Assembly (NCBI GenBank): GCA_018065085.1
Contig: JAGHUA010000037.1
Span: 1 to 56,440 of the forward strand
Reading direction: 5' to 3'
Length of the DNA: 56,440 nt
DNA from: Candidatus Liminaster caballi
Lineage (GTDB): Bacteria; Bacteroidota; Bacteroidia; Bacteroidales; UBA3663
Part shown: one piece after another, positions 32,336 to 40,070 of the stretch
Layout: every line of letters starts with the position of its first letter
Numbering within the stretch: the first letter of the stretch is position 1
Made by a program: the position numbers and the translations under genes
The notes under the pieces: model-generated
The model's database searches: none
The model's input: only the letters and a program-made list of their open reading frames with translations
Told to the model about the DNA's origin: nothing

Positions 32336-32776
32336 ATGGATACAAAGAATTTTATCAACAACCAGAATAATTGCGACAACAATTCAGTAGTAATCAATTC
32401 CTCCCCTATGGGGGGAGGTCAGGAGGGGGCTCCTGTGCACGTTCAACTCGGCGGTCAGGCATTCTACGACGAGAAGAAGTATTTCATGTTTTGTCCAGAC
32501 GATCCTGTACCGGGTCAGGTGCAGAAGTTTCGCAGACAGGGCATTGCACAGCAGATGGCAGACGGTACATTCGATTTTGTGGTGAAACCGCAGTTGCGTT
32601 CGGAGTCGGAACTTATAAGGAAACTGGCTCATGGCAGAGCAAGCAGAACGAAGGATAATGCTATTCAGCTGACTTTGAAGGTGTATCGTACGGAAGGCAT
32701 CAACATCAGCGAGGCTATTCGCCAAGAGGCGATAGAGGCTGCTGAGGCAATCAGAGAGTATCAGTTGAGACACTAA
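32336..32776 (+). CDS. Hypothetical protein with a repeat-derived N-terminal stretch
   Basis: This 146-residue protein is not recognised. It starts MDTKNFINNQNNCDNNSVVI, and residues about 22-33 (SSPMGGGQEGAP) are encoded by an inverse copy of the GC-rich palindrome (copy C). The rest contains HVQLGGQAFYDEKKYFMFCP and a helical end with EAIRQEAIEAAEAIREYQ. It may be a DNA-associated protein of the module, but nothing shows this directly. It lies between the P5-like gene (91 nt) and the DUF3987 gene (67 nt). Confidence 0.7.
   Translation: MDTKNFINNQNNCDNNSVVINSSPMGGGQEGAPVHVQLGGQAFYDEKKYFMFCPDDPVPGQVQKFRRQGIAQQMADGTFDFVVKPQLRSESELIRKLAHGRASRTKDNAIQLTLKVYRTEGINISEAIRQEAIEAAEAIREYQLRH
32399..32431 (-). 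repeat. GC-rich palindromic repeat, copy C
   Basis: CTCCCCTATGGGGGGAGGTC then AGGAGGGGG, in inverse orientation to copies A and E. It lies inside the coding frame of the hypothetical gene and keeps the frame open. Confidence 0.75.
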
Positions 32777-32820
32777 AGACCCTCCCTAACCCTCCCATTA
32801 AAGGGAGGGAATTGGGGAGA
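32777..32820 (+). repeat. GC-rich palindromic repeat, copy D
   Basis: AGACCCTCCCTAACCCTCCC then ATTAAAGGGAGGGAATTGGG. It fills most of the gap between the hypothetical gene and the DUF3987 gene. Confidence 0.75.
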
Positions 32821-32843
32821 AACCAAATACAGATAACGACACT

Positions 32844-35375
32844 ATGAGTTGTAATATGATTCAGATTCAGGGCGGCAAGAAGGTTGCGCGTCCTGTCACC
32901 TCGGAAGAGGAATACCGACAGTTGCGTGGCACTTCGGCTCAGCAGGCAAACCTGCGTTCGGCTCGCAACGGTAATGGTCAGGCGAAGATGCGTCTGGTGC
33001 AGATGAACTATTCGGGACACTATCCTGAGGGCGTGGTAAAGGGCACAAAACTGCCCTCCAAGGCTTTCGGCTTCGACATCGATGACAAGGATGAGTTTGA
33101 GAAGGTGAAGACGTTGTTGCTCGGGGAGGACAAGCCTTCGGAGTTAGCTTTGGAGTTGGGATTGCTGATGTTGGAGCGCTCTGTAAATCAGGGCGGTCAT
33201 GCGGTATTCAAGCGCGAAATGGGTAAGACGATTCTGGAGAATCAGGTGCGCATTGCCACCGCATTGAAATGCGAGATGGACACGAATGCTCATGACATCA
33301 ATCGCGTGTATTTCAGCTCTTCGAACGATGCAGAAGATTTGCTCTTCGTCTCGCCAGAGTTGTTCGCAGATGCCTACGATGAGGCAAGCGTGAAAGCTGA
33401 GTCGCAGTTGCTGGAGGATCGTGAGAAATACGGTCGTGAGGAGTTGCCCGAGGGTGCACACAAGGCAAATAAGCACTATACGCCGTGGAAAGGGACGTGC
33501 CTGGAGGGTACTACTTCGGAAGGACGCGCCGAAAGTGCAAAAGCGCTTTTGCCTTTACAAGGCGATGGTAACGCGAAAAACACGAATACCCAAGGCGTTG
33601 CCATTGGGCTAAATGCTACTGCTCTTTCAGAGCGTCTTTCCTACCTCGGCATCCCCTACGACAAGATCATACAGAAATGGTGGGAGTTGTACAATGATGG
33701 GCAGACACCAGTGAAGTCGAACCGCGATGTGCTGACGTTTGAGTTGGCAGTGAACTTGCGCCACATTGCTGGTTTTGACCGCGAGACGCTGGATAAGGTG
33801 ATTCCTTGCTACGATGGTTTTCCGCACGAGCAGAAGATGAAGTGCATCGATTCGGCTCTCAACGAGAAGCGTACGCAGATGCCTAAGCGACTTCGTGACG
33901 TGTTGACCGAACTGAAGAAGGACTTGCTTCGCAATTCCAACGATAATCCTTCGACTGGCTCAGGACAGGCTCTCGACAATGAAAACATCCTTTCGGCTCT
34001 CGAAGAAGCGGAGCAGGAGGACGAGCTCTTCTACTACCGGCGCCTTCCGCATTCGGCTCTGCCTCAGGGTATTGCGGACAGCATCAAGGCTACGGGCGCG
34101 AAGATGGCGATGCCGGTGCTGGCTGTGGCGTGTCCTGCCATCGGAGCGTTGGCAACCGACGTGAAGGTGCTCATCCACGGCAAGGAGACAAAGCTCAACA
34201 TGCACGCATTCGTGGTGGGCGATGCTGCCTCGTGCAAGGGCGATCTGGACGCTGTGGTGGATGCCTGGATGGTGGAGGAATCGGAGAGGAACATCTTCTA
34301 CTATCAGCAGGAAGAGGAGTACCGCGCCAAGAAGAAGGCGGCGAAGAATGCGAAGGCACAACCCGAAGAGCCACACCTTCCGGTGCGTTACCTGACGATG
34401 AACAACACGGTGGCGAACCTTGCCGAACGACTGGCAAACACCGACGGCAAGCACGCTTTCTCGTTCACGCCCGAGGCAGACACGGTGGCGCAGAAGTGGC
34501 GTTCGTCGATGAGCGATTTCTCCACGATGCTCCGTCAGTCGTATGATGGCAGCCGCTACGACCGTGAGGCGAAGTCGGCCGACGCAACCACCGTCCACAT
34601 CGACCATCTGCTATGGAACGTCTGCATGTGCGGCACACCCGATGCGCTCTACCGTGTGATCAACAACTACACCGACGGCCTTCTCTCGCGCCTGATCATT
34701 GCCCACACGCCCGACAACACGTTTGCGCCTCTGGAGGACAAGCCAAACCTGATGACCGATAAGCTTCGCGACCGAATAGGGCAGATTGCCCATCTGTTGC
34801 CATTGATGCAGGGTACGCTGAACCTGCCGAAACTCGAAGAGCGTTCGCGCCAATGGGTGGAGAAGGTAAGACGTGAGGCGCTGAAGGACGATGACCGCGT
34901 GATGGCTCGTGCCCGACTGCGCGACCACGGTACGGCCGTCAGGATGGCAACGTGTCTCATCCTCTGTGCGGTGGCAGAAAGACTCATCAGCCAGCACGGA
35001 TTGAGCGGAGCAGAGAAGCAACTGAAGATGCGTCCGTCGCTCACGGCAGAGATGGCGGTGAAGATGCAGACACCCTCGATGCTCGATGCCTACGAAGTGA
35101 TAGCCGAGTCGCTGATTGACAACGACATGCTCTATTTCCGCGAGAAGCTGGAGAACGCCATGCTGAACGTCAGTCTCAGCTCCGACCGCAAGCATGGCGG
35201 TAAGAACGACCGCATCTACGACCGCCTCCCAGAGACCTTCACCTTCGAGCAGGCCATGGGAGCCAAAGGCAACGGCTGTACCCGCAACAGCGTGCGCCAG
35301 ATGCTCAAAAACTGGAAGAACCAGGGCCTCGTGCGTCAGGCGGATGGCAGCAAGTGGCAGAAATGCAACGGCTGA
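32844..35375 (+). CDS. DUF3987 / BT4734-type protein (primase-helicase-like)
   Basis: This 843-residue protein has an N-terminal BT4734/BF3469-like region (about 1-200; VARPVTSEEEYRQLRGTS, FGFDIDDKDEFEKV, LLFVSPELFADAYDEA). A DUF3987 domain follows (about 400-800), with LPVRYLTMNNTVANLAERLA, FSFTPEADTVAQKW and NNYTDGLLSRLIIAHTP. DUF3987 proteins resemble replication or virulence-E-type helicases of phages and conjugative elements. A Walker A site is degenerate here (VVGDAASCKGDLDAV), so ATPase activity is uncertain. A short Ser/Thr-Gly insert near residue 370 (NPSTGSGQALDN) is also repeat-like. The C-terminus looks like a DNA-binding helix-turn-helix (GCTRNSVRQMLKNWKNQGLV). Confidence 0.85.
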   Translation: MSCNMIQIQGGKKVARPVTSEEEYRQLRGTSAQQANLRSARNGNGQAKMRLVQMNYSGHYPEGVVKGTKLPSKAFGFDIDDKDEFEKVKTLLLGEDKPSELALELGLLMLERSVNQGGHAVFKREMGKTILENQVRIATALKCEMDTNAHDINRVYFSSSNDAEDLLFVSPELFADAYDEASVKAESQLLEDREKYGREELPEGAHKANKHYTPWKGTCLEGTTSEGRAESAKALLPLQGDGNAKNTNTQGVAIGLNATALSERLSYLGIPYDKIIQKWWELYNDGQTPVKSNRDVLTFELAVNLRHIAGFDRETLDKVIPCYDGFPHEQKMKCIDSALNEKRTQMPKRLRDVLTELKKDLLRNSNDNPSTGSGQALDNENILSALEEAEQEDELFYYRRLPHSALPQGIADSIKATGAKMAMPVLAVACPAIGALATDVKVLIHGKETKLNMHAFVVGDAASCKGDLDAVVDAWMVEESERNIFYYQQEEEYRAKKKAAKNAKAQPEEPHLPVRYLTMNNTVANLAERLANTDGKHAFSFTPEADTVAQKWRSSMSDFSTMLRQSYDGSRYDREAKSADATTVHIDHLLWNVCMCGTPDALYRVINNYTDGLLSRLIIAHTPDNTFAPLEDKPNLMTDKLRDRIGQIAHLLPLMQGTLNLPKLEERSRQWVEKVRREALKDDDRVMARARLRDHGTAVRMATCLILCAVAERLISQHGLSGAEKQLKMRPSLTAEMAVKMQTPSMLDAYEVIAESLIDNDMLYFREKLENAMLNVSLSSDRKHGGKNDRIYDRLPETFTFEQAMGAKGNGCTRNSVRQMLKNWKNQGLVRQADGSKWQKCNG

Positions 35376-35385
35376 TGTTGTCATT

Positions 35386-35862
35386 ATGTCAATGTCAAGA
35401 ATGTCATTTTCATTTCCGGATATGAACATTGATAACCGACAGGCGTCGATCGAAAACCGACAGCCCATGATCGAAAACCGACAGGTGTCGATGGTGCAGC
35501 TCTGGCTACGGCTGGAGCGCACCGAGGCGGAACTGACCGCCAGCCTAAGGCGTTTCTCGCCGCGTGCCGTGATCAGAATGTGGCTGCCCGGTGTGGCTGA
35601 CGATGACCTGATATGGAAGGTGTGTCACCTCGCCCAGCTGGAGGGCTACGAGCAGCTGCCTCACGTGCCGTCCTATCCGCGAAAGCACCGCGAGCTGCTG
35701 CGTGCCATCATCGCCATGGCCCTCGGCATCGGCATACGTCAGGTGGATGTGCATGCCCTCGACTCGGCCTTCTCGATTGCCTTCCCGTTCGCCACGCCGC
35801 TGAATATAAGGAAGAAGACCCTCCCCCTGCCCCTCCGCAAGGGAGGGGAGTATAATGCTTAA
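35386..35862 (+). CDS. Hypothetical protein following DUF3987, with repeat-encoded tail
   Basis: This 158-residue protein begins MSMSRMSFSFPDMNIDNRQA. The N-terminus has a threefold repeat, IDNRQASIENRQPMIENRQ. The central part (about 45-140) is helical and contains VIRMWLPGVADDDLIWKVCH and RKHRELLRAIIAMALGI. The last about 18 residues (KKTLPLPLRKGGEYNA) come from the GC-rich palindrome copy E. The starting codons are built of TGTCAA/TGTCATT repeats. No family is recognised. It is 10 nt after DUF3987 and probably belongs to the same transcript. Confidence 0.65.
   Translation: MSMSRMSFSFPDMNIDNRQASIENRQPMIENRQVSMVQLWLRLERTEAELTASLRRFSPRAVIRMWLPGVADDDLIWKVCHLAQLEGYEQLPHVPSYPRKHRELLRAIIAMALGIGIRQVDVHALDSAFSIAFPFATPLNIRKKTLPLPLRKGGEYNA
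35817..35860 (+). repeat. GC-rich palindromic repeat, copy E
   Basis: GACCCTCCCCCTGCCCCTCC then GCAAGGGAGGGGAGTATAAT and GC, nearly identical to copy A and in the same orientation. It codes for the end of the preceding protein. Confidence 0.85.
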
Positions 35863-35882
35863 GTCCATAACAAAAGTTGGGC

Positions 35883-35973
35883 AATGCAAAGTCCGTGAAA
35901 GGGTGGGAGTAATGCAAAGTCCGTGAAAGGGTGGGGAGTAATGCAAACGAGAAAGGGTGGGAGTAATGCAAAA
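35883..35973. repeat. Tandem repeat of 25-29 bp
   Basis: Three units begin with AATGCAAA: 35883-35910 (28 bp), 35911-35939 (29 bp) and 35940-35964 (25 bp), followed by an AATGCAAA start at 35965. The core is GTGAAAGGGTGGGAGT. There is no coding support. Confidence 0.85.
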
Positions 35974-35975
35974 AA

Positions 35976-36145
35976 CTGCCTGGAGGGCAGTATCTCAGTA
36001 ACCGGGGGCAACGCCCTCGGTATAAACTGGGCAGAAAAATCATTGCCTGGAAGGCAATACCTCGTCTGAAGCAAGGTACTGCCTTCCAGGCATTTGTTAG
36101 TGGTCGGGGGGCTTTCGATCCGAGGGCGATGCCCCGGTTCTTCGA
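35976..36145. repeat. REP-like palindromes, copies 2 and 3
   Basis: CTGCCTGGAGGGCAG at 35976-35990 and the 21-nt core at 36001-36021 (exact reverse complement of 21-41) form one element. TGCCTGGAAGGCAATACC (36044-36061) and GGTACTGCCTTCCAGGCA (36075-36092) form a long hairpin next to it. A third, diverged core (CCGAGGGCGATGCCCCGG) is at 36120-36137. This is a composite of several REP-like sequences lying between the GC-rich repeats E and F. No gene is seen in the 411-nt gap 35863-36273. Confidence 0.8.
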
Positions 36146-36212
36146 GACGAGCTCTCAGTCGCAAAACGGAGTCCTCACTGCCCCTTCATGACCCCCTTTT
36201 GCCCTCCTTTGG

Positions 36213-36253
36213 TATTCACTCCCCTCCCTTGCGGAGGGGTCGGGGGAGGGTCT
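36213..36253 (-). repeat. GC-rich palindromic repeat, copy F
   Basis: Inverse copy of E (ATTCACTCCCCTCCCTTGCG then GAGGGGTCGGGGGAGGGTCT). E and F form an inverted pair enclosing the REP-like and tandem repeats at 35863-36212, an arrangement like that of a non-autonomous element. Confidence 0.85.
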
Positions 36254-36273
36254 TTGTGTGGAGGGTCTTTTTT

Positions 36274-37143
36274 TTACAGCGCCTTCACCTCGACCTCCTT
36301 AGAGATCTTTGAGATAAGACCCTGAAGGACGGTGCCAGGACCGCACTCGGTGAACGACACAGCGCCGTCGGCGATCATGTTCTGAACAGACTTTGTCCAG
36401 CGCACAGGCGAGGTGAGCTGTGCCACGAGGTTGGCCTTGATTTCGGCAGGCTCGGTGTGGGCAGAGGCATCGACGTTCTGATAGATAGGGCACTTAGGAG
36501 AGTGGAACTCAGTGGCCTGGATGGCCTCGGCGAGCTCAGCACGTGCAGGCTCCATGAGTGGCGAGTGGAAGGCACCGCCCACCTTGAGCAGCATGGCACG
36601 CTTCGCACCGGCTTCGAGCATCTTGGCATTGGCCGACTCAACGGCACTCAGTGCGCCCGAGATGATGATCTGACCAGGGCAGTTGTAGTTGGCAGCAACC
36701 ACCACGCCATCGACCGAGGCGCAGATGCTCTCGACCTCCTCGTCGGAGAGCTTGATGACGGCCGACATGGTGCCTGGATTGAGCTCACAGGCCTTCTGCA
36801 TGGCCATGGCACGCTTGCTGACCAGGACGAGGGCATCCTCGAACGAGAGGGCGCCGCTGAGCACGAGGGCAGAGAACTCGCCGAGCGAGTGACCGGCTAC
36901 CATGTCAGGTGTGATGCCTGCCACGATGGCCGGGATGACCGAGCAGAGGAACACGGCCGGCTGTGTGACCTTTGTCTGGCGGAGATCCTCCTCAGTGCCT
37001 TCGAACATGAGGTCGGTGATGCGGAATCCAAGAATATCGTTTGCCTTCTCGAACAGGGCCTTTGCCTGGGCATTCTCCTCATAGAGAGCCTTACCCATGC
37101 CGACAAACTGCGAACCCTGACCTGGAAATACGTATGCGTTCAT
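36274..37143 (-). CDS. fabD: Malonyl-CoA:ACP transacylase FabD
   Basis: This 289-residue enzyme transfers malonate from CoA to ACP for fatty-acid and polyketide synthesis. It has the PGQGSQFVGMGK start, the nucleophile in GHSLGEFSAL, a conserved His in VGGAFHSPLM, and YQNVDA near the end. Length and motifs are canonical. It stands alone on the minus strand, so it is probably the housekeeping gene. Supply of malonyl units to the pigment ketosynthases would be indirect. A minus-strand TACCTTTG (37213-37206) may be its -10 box, with a poor -33. Confidence 0.96.
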   Translation of the reverse strand: MNAYVFPGQGSQFVGMGKALYEENAQAKALFEKANDILGFRITDLMFEGTEEDLRQTKVTQPAVFLCSVIPAIVAGITPDMVAGHSLGEFSALVLSGALSFEDALVLVSKRAMAMQKACELNPGTMSAVIKLSDEEVESICASVDGVVVAANYNCPGQIIISGALSAVESANAKMLEAGAKRAMLLKVGGAFHSPLMEPARAELAEAIQATEFHSPKCPIYQNVDASAHTEPAEIKANLVAQLTSPVRWTKSVQNMIADGAVSFTECGPGTVLQGLISKISKEVEVKAL

Positions 37144-37368
37144 AATTAAATAGTTTTAGGGGTTTGAATGATTAGTAAATGTGTGTGGTTGTCTCTTTGT
37201 GAGGACAAAGGTACGGACTTTTGTGGAGATGGAAAAATTTTGGGGCGCGAAGTTGGTTTTTTCGCCGCTTTTCGGGCGCTTTTCGGCGCAAAAGGTCATG
37301 CGGGAATGGCAAAAAAGGGCGGTTTGACAGCCTTTTTCGGCTCTCAATCGAAAAAAACAGTCCCGATG

Positions 37369-37400
37369 TTTGCTTATTATAAATAAATACAGTACCTTTG
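37369..37400 (+). promoter_or_regulatory. Promoter of galM
   Basis: TTTG at 37369-37372, 20 nt, then TACCTTTG at 37393-37400, 34 nt before the galM ATG. It probably drives galM and the genes that follow. Confidence 0.75.
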
Positions 37401-37433
37401 CACGCGAATTAGTAATCCCAAAAATCGAAAACT

Positions 37434-38522
37434 ATGATAACTAAGTCGGGTCTTGACCCAAAGAATTTCGAAGCCGTCGTTGACGGTAAGAAGACAGCCC
37501 TCTATTGCCTGGCCAATAAGCAGGGCATGGAAGTATGCGTGACTAACTATGGCGGCACCATCCTTTCGATCATGACACCTGACCGCGACGGCAAGTTCGC
37601 CAACGTGGTTCTCTGCTATGACTCAATCGACCAGTGTACACACGCTCCGGAGCCTTACCTCGGCGTGGCCATCGGCCGCTACGGCAACCGCATCGCCAAC
37701 GGTAAGTTCAGCATCGACGGAACAGAATACACACTGGTTCAGAATAACGGCGTCAACTCGCTGCACGGCGGCCCTACAGGATTCAACTTCCGCGTGTGGG
37801 ACGTTGTCGAGGCCACTGACACCAAACTCACTCTCACTTACCTCTCAGCCGACGGCGAGGAGGGTTACCCAGGCAACCTCAAGGTGGTGATGACCTACAC
37901 ACTGACCGAGGACAATGCTCTCCAGATCGAATATAAGGCTACGACCGACAAGAAGACCATCGTCAACCTCACCAACCACAGCTTCTTCAACCTCGAAGGC
38001 GCCCAGGAGGTCACCCCAACCGTCTATGAGCACGTCCTCACAATGAACTGCAAGCAGTACATCCCAGTGCAGGACGCAGGCGCAATCCCAACAGGCGAGC
38101 GTGCCACGGTCGAGGGTACTCCATTCGACTTCCGCACCCCTCACACCATCGGCGAGCGCATCGACTGCGACGACGAGCAGATCAAGTTCGGCGCCGGCTA
38201 TGACCACTGCTACTGCGTGGACCTCGACAGCGAGGATCAGCGTGGCATGAAGGGCCTCAAGCTCGTGGCTACCGTAGAGTCGCCAAAGACCGGCCGCGTC
38301 CTGAAGGCTTACACCAACGAGCCAGGCATGCAGCTCTACACAGGCAACTTCCTCACAGGATTCGCAGGCGCCCACGGCCACAAGTTCCCACGCCGCGCCG
38401 CCCTCTGCCTCGAAAGCCAGAAGCACCCTGACTCAATCAACCAGAAGAACTTCGAGTCGCCTATCCTCTGCCCAGGCGAGGAATACTACTCGGTGTGCGT
38501 CTATGAGTTCGGCGTGAAGTGA
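37434..38522 (+). CDS. galM: Aldose 1-epimerase (galactose mutarotase)
   Basis: This 362-residue cytoplasmic-type enzyme of the Leloir pathway interconverts alpha- and beta-galactose. Family motifs are visible: YGGTILSIMTPDRDG, VAIGRYGNRIANGKF, LHGGPTGFNFRVWDV (with the catalytic-type His), NLTNHSFFNL and a late GAGYDHCYCVD. There is no signal peptide, unlike some mutarotases, so it acts inside the cell with GalK, which is encoded two genes on. A purine-rich repeat tract (38523-38575) follows. Confidence 0.95.
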   Translation: MITKSGLDPKNFEAVVDGKKTALYCLANKQGMEVCVTNYGGTILSIMTPDRDGKFANVVLCYDSIDQCTHAPEPYLGVAIGRYGNRIANGKFSIDGTEYTLVQNNGVNSLHGGPTGFNFRVWDVVEATDTKLTLTYLSADGEEGYPGNLKVVMTYTLTEDNALQIEYKATTDKKTIVNLTNHSFFNLEGAQEVTPTVYEHVLTMNCKQYIPVQDAGAIPTGERATVEGTPFDFRTPHTIGERIDCDDEQIKFGAGYDHCYCVDLDSEDQRGMKGLKLVATVESPKTGRVLKAYTNEPGMQLYTGNFLTGFAGAHGHKFPRRAALCLESQKHPDSINQKNFESPILCPGEEYYSVCVYEFGVK

Positions 38523-38580
38523 CAAAGGATTTCGGACGTAAGACTTCGGAGGAAGGACAAAGGACGAAAAGCGAAAGCAA
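38523..38580. repeat. Purine-rich tract, reverse relative of the TTCGTCC repeats
   Basis: AAAGGATTTCGGACGTAAG, ACTTCGGAGGAAGGACAAAG and GACGAAAAGCGAAAG. Read on the other strand, this is the same TTCGTCC / CCTTCCTCC vocabulary as at 7240-7326. Confidence 0.55.
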
Positions 38581-38626
38581 ACGAATAAAATAACAACAAT
38601 ATTAACAATTAAAACATCAAACAAAA

Positions 38627-38746
38627 ATGGCAAAGTCTGAAAAGAAGCGCAAGAAGGTATTCGGCTTCCACACTCCATTCAACAAGCCAACCAAGCTGCA
38701 GGAGGCTAACGCCGCTGCAATGGCTGCTTATCTGGCTAAGAAGTAA
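38627..38746 (+). CDS. 39-residue basic protein between galM and galK
   Basis: MAKSEKKRKKVFGFHTPFNK followed by PTKLQEANAAAMAAYLAKK. The N-terminal third is strongly basic, the middle has FGFHTPFNKP, and the end is an Ala-rich amphipathic helix. It has clean codons, a preceding A-rich leader and a stop just before a GC-rich hairpin (38786-38806), which supports a real gene. Composition recalls small ribosome- or RNA-associated proteins, but no family is recognised. Confidence 0.65.
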   Translation: MAKSEKKRKKVFGFHTPFNKPTKLQEANAAAMAAYLAKK

Positions 38747-38783
38747 TCCCAAGTCGGATAAAGCGAAAAAGGTTCTTTCTGCT

Positions 38784-38808
38784 GACCCAGGGCTTTTGCC
38801 CCTGGGCA
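38784..38808 (+). terminator. GC-rich hairpin after the small protein
   Basis: CCCAGGG (38786-38792) pairs with CCCTGGG (38800-38806) around a 7-nt loop. There is no T-run, so it may be an attenuator or transcript-stabilising hairpin rather than a full terminator. Confidence 0.5.
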
Positions 38809-38891
38809 TGCAGTGAAGAACACTCTGGAACCATGCCAGACAACACTCCCTTAACAGAAATACCATAAACCCCCTAAAACCTTTTTAGACC

Positions 38892-40049
38892 ATGGATATC
38901 GAAATTGTACGCTCGCGTTTTGCAAAGCATTTTAACGGCGAAACTGGTTATGTCTATGCCAGCCCTGGCCGTATCAACCTCATCGGTGAACATACAGATT
39001 ACAACGGCGGATTCGTGTTCCCAGGCGCTGTGCAACAAGGCATGGTGGCTGAGATCAAGCCTAACGGCACACGTACCATCCGCGCATACAGCATCGACCT
39101 GAAGGACTATGACGAATTCAGCATCGATGACGAGAAGGGTCCACGCGCCACTCACTTCCGCTACCTCTACGGCGTTGCCCGTGAGATGATGAAGCTCGGC
39201 GTGAAGGTGGAGGGCTTCGACGCTGCCTTCGCAGGCGACGTGCCTCTCGGTGCAGGCATGAGCTCGAGCGCTGCCCTTGAGAGTTGCTTTGCCTTCGCTC
39301 TCAACGACCTCTTCGGCGAAAACAAGATTGACAAGATGACTCTGGCCAAGGTCGGCCAGGCAACCGAACATAACTACATCGGCGTGAACTGCGGCATCAT
39401 GGATCAGTTCGCTTCCGTCCACGGCAAGGCAGGAAGCCTCATGCGCCTCGACTGCCAGAGCGGCGAATTCCAGTATTTCCCCTGGAACCCTAAGGGCTAC
39501 CGCCTTGTATTGGTCAACAGCTGCGTGAAGCATGAGCTCGTGGGCAGCCCTTACAACGACCGCCGCAAGAGCTGCGAGACAGTTGTGGCTGCAATCAACG
39601 CCAAGTTCGGCACAAAGGCTGAGACCCTCCGCGACTGCACATGGGAGCAGATCGAGGCTGTGAAGCCTGAGTGCAACCCTGTGGACATCCAGCGCGCCAA
39701 CTTCGTGATGGGCGAGAAGGATCGTGTCCTCGCTGTGTGCGACGCTCTTGAGAAGGGCGACTATGAAACCGTAGGCCAGAAGATGTACGAGACACACCAG
39801 GGCCTCAGCAAGGATTACGAGGTATCGTGCGAGGAACTCGACTTCCTCAATGACGTGGCCTTCGACTGCGGCGTGACCGGTTCGCGCATCATGGGCGGCG
39901 GCTTCGGCGGCTGCACCATCAACCTCGTCAAGAACGACCTCTACGACCTCTTCACCACTACCGTTGTGGAGCGCTTCGAACAGAAATACGGCAAGAAGCC
40001 AATCATCATCCCTGTGGTGATCGGTGACGGTTCGCGCCGCCTTGTCTGA
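38892..40049 (+). CDS. galK: Galactokinase
   Basis: This 385-residue GHMP kinase phosphorylates galactose to galactose 1-phosphate in the Leloir pathway. The galactokinase signature GRINLIGEHTDYNGGFVFPG, the ATP loop PLGAGMSSSAALES, a catalytic-Asp region (NCGIMDQFASVHG) and the C-terminal GGGFGGCTINLV are all present. Length is usual. It lies 3' of galM and the small basic protein. No galT or galE is in the window. Confidence 0.97.
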   Translation: MDIEIVRSRFAKHFNGETGYVYASPGRINLIGEHTDYNGGFVFPGAVQQGMVAEIKPNGTRTIRAYSIDLKDYDEFSIDDEKGPRATHFRYLYGVAREMMKLGVKVEGFDAAFAGDVPLGAGMSSSAALESCFAFALNDLFGENKIDKMTLAKVGQATEHNYIGVNCGIMDQFASVHGKAGSLMRLDCQSGEFQYFPWNPKGYRLVLVNSCVKHELVGSPYNDRRKSCETVVAAINAKFGTKAETLRDCTWEQIEAVKPECNPVDIQRANFVMGEKDRVLAVCDALEKGDYETVGQKMYETHQGLSKDYEVSCEELDFLNDVAFDCGVTGSRIMGGGFGGCTINLVKNDLYDLFTTTVVERFEQKYGKKPIIIPVVIGDGSRRLV

Positions 40050-40070
40050 ACCAATACCTGACTATTCGCT

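Noticed and set aside
37144-37433. Small gene between fabD and galM (short frames at 37156-37386)
   Set aside because: Phe/Lys-rich low-complexity reading that overlaps the promoter region; no start signal or conserved look.
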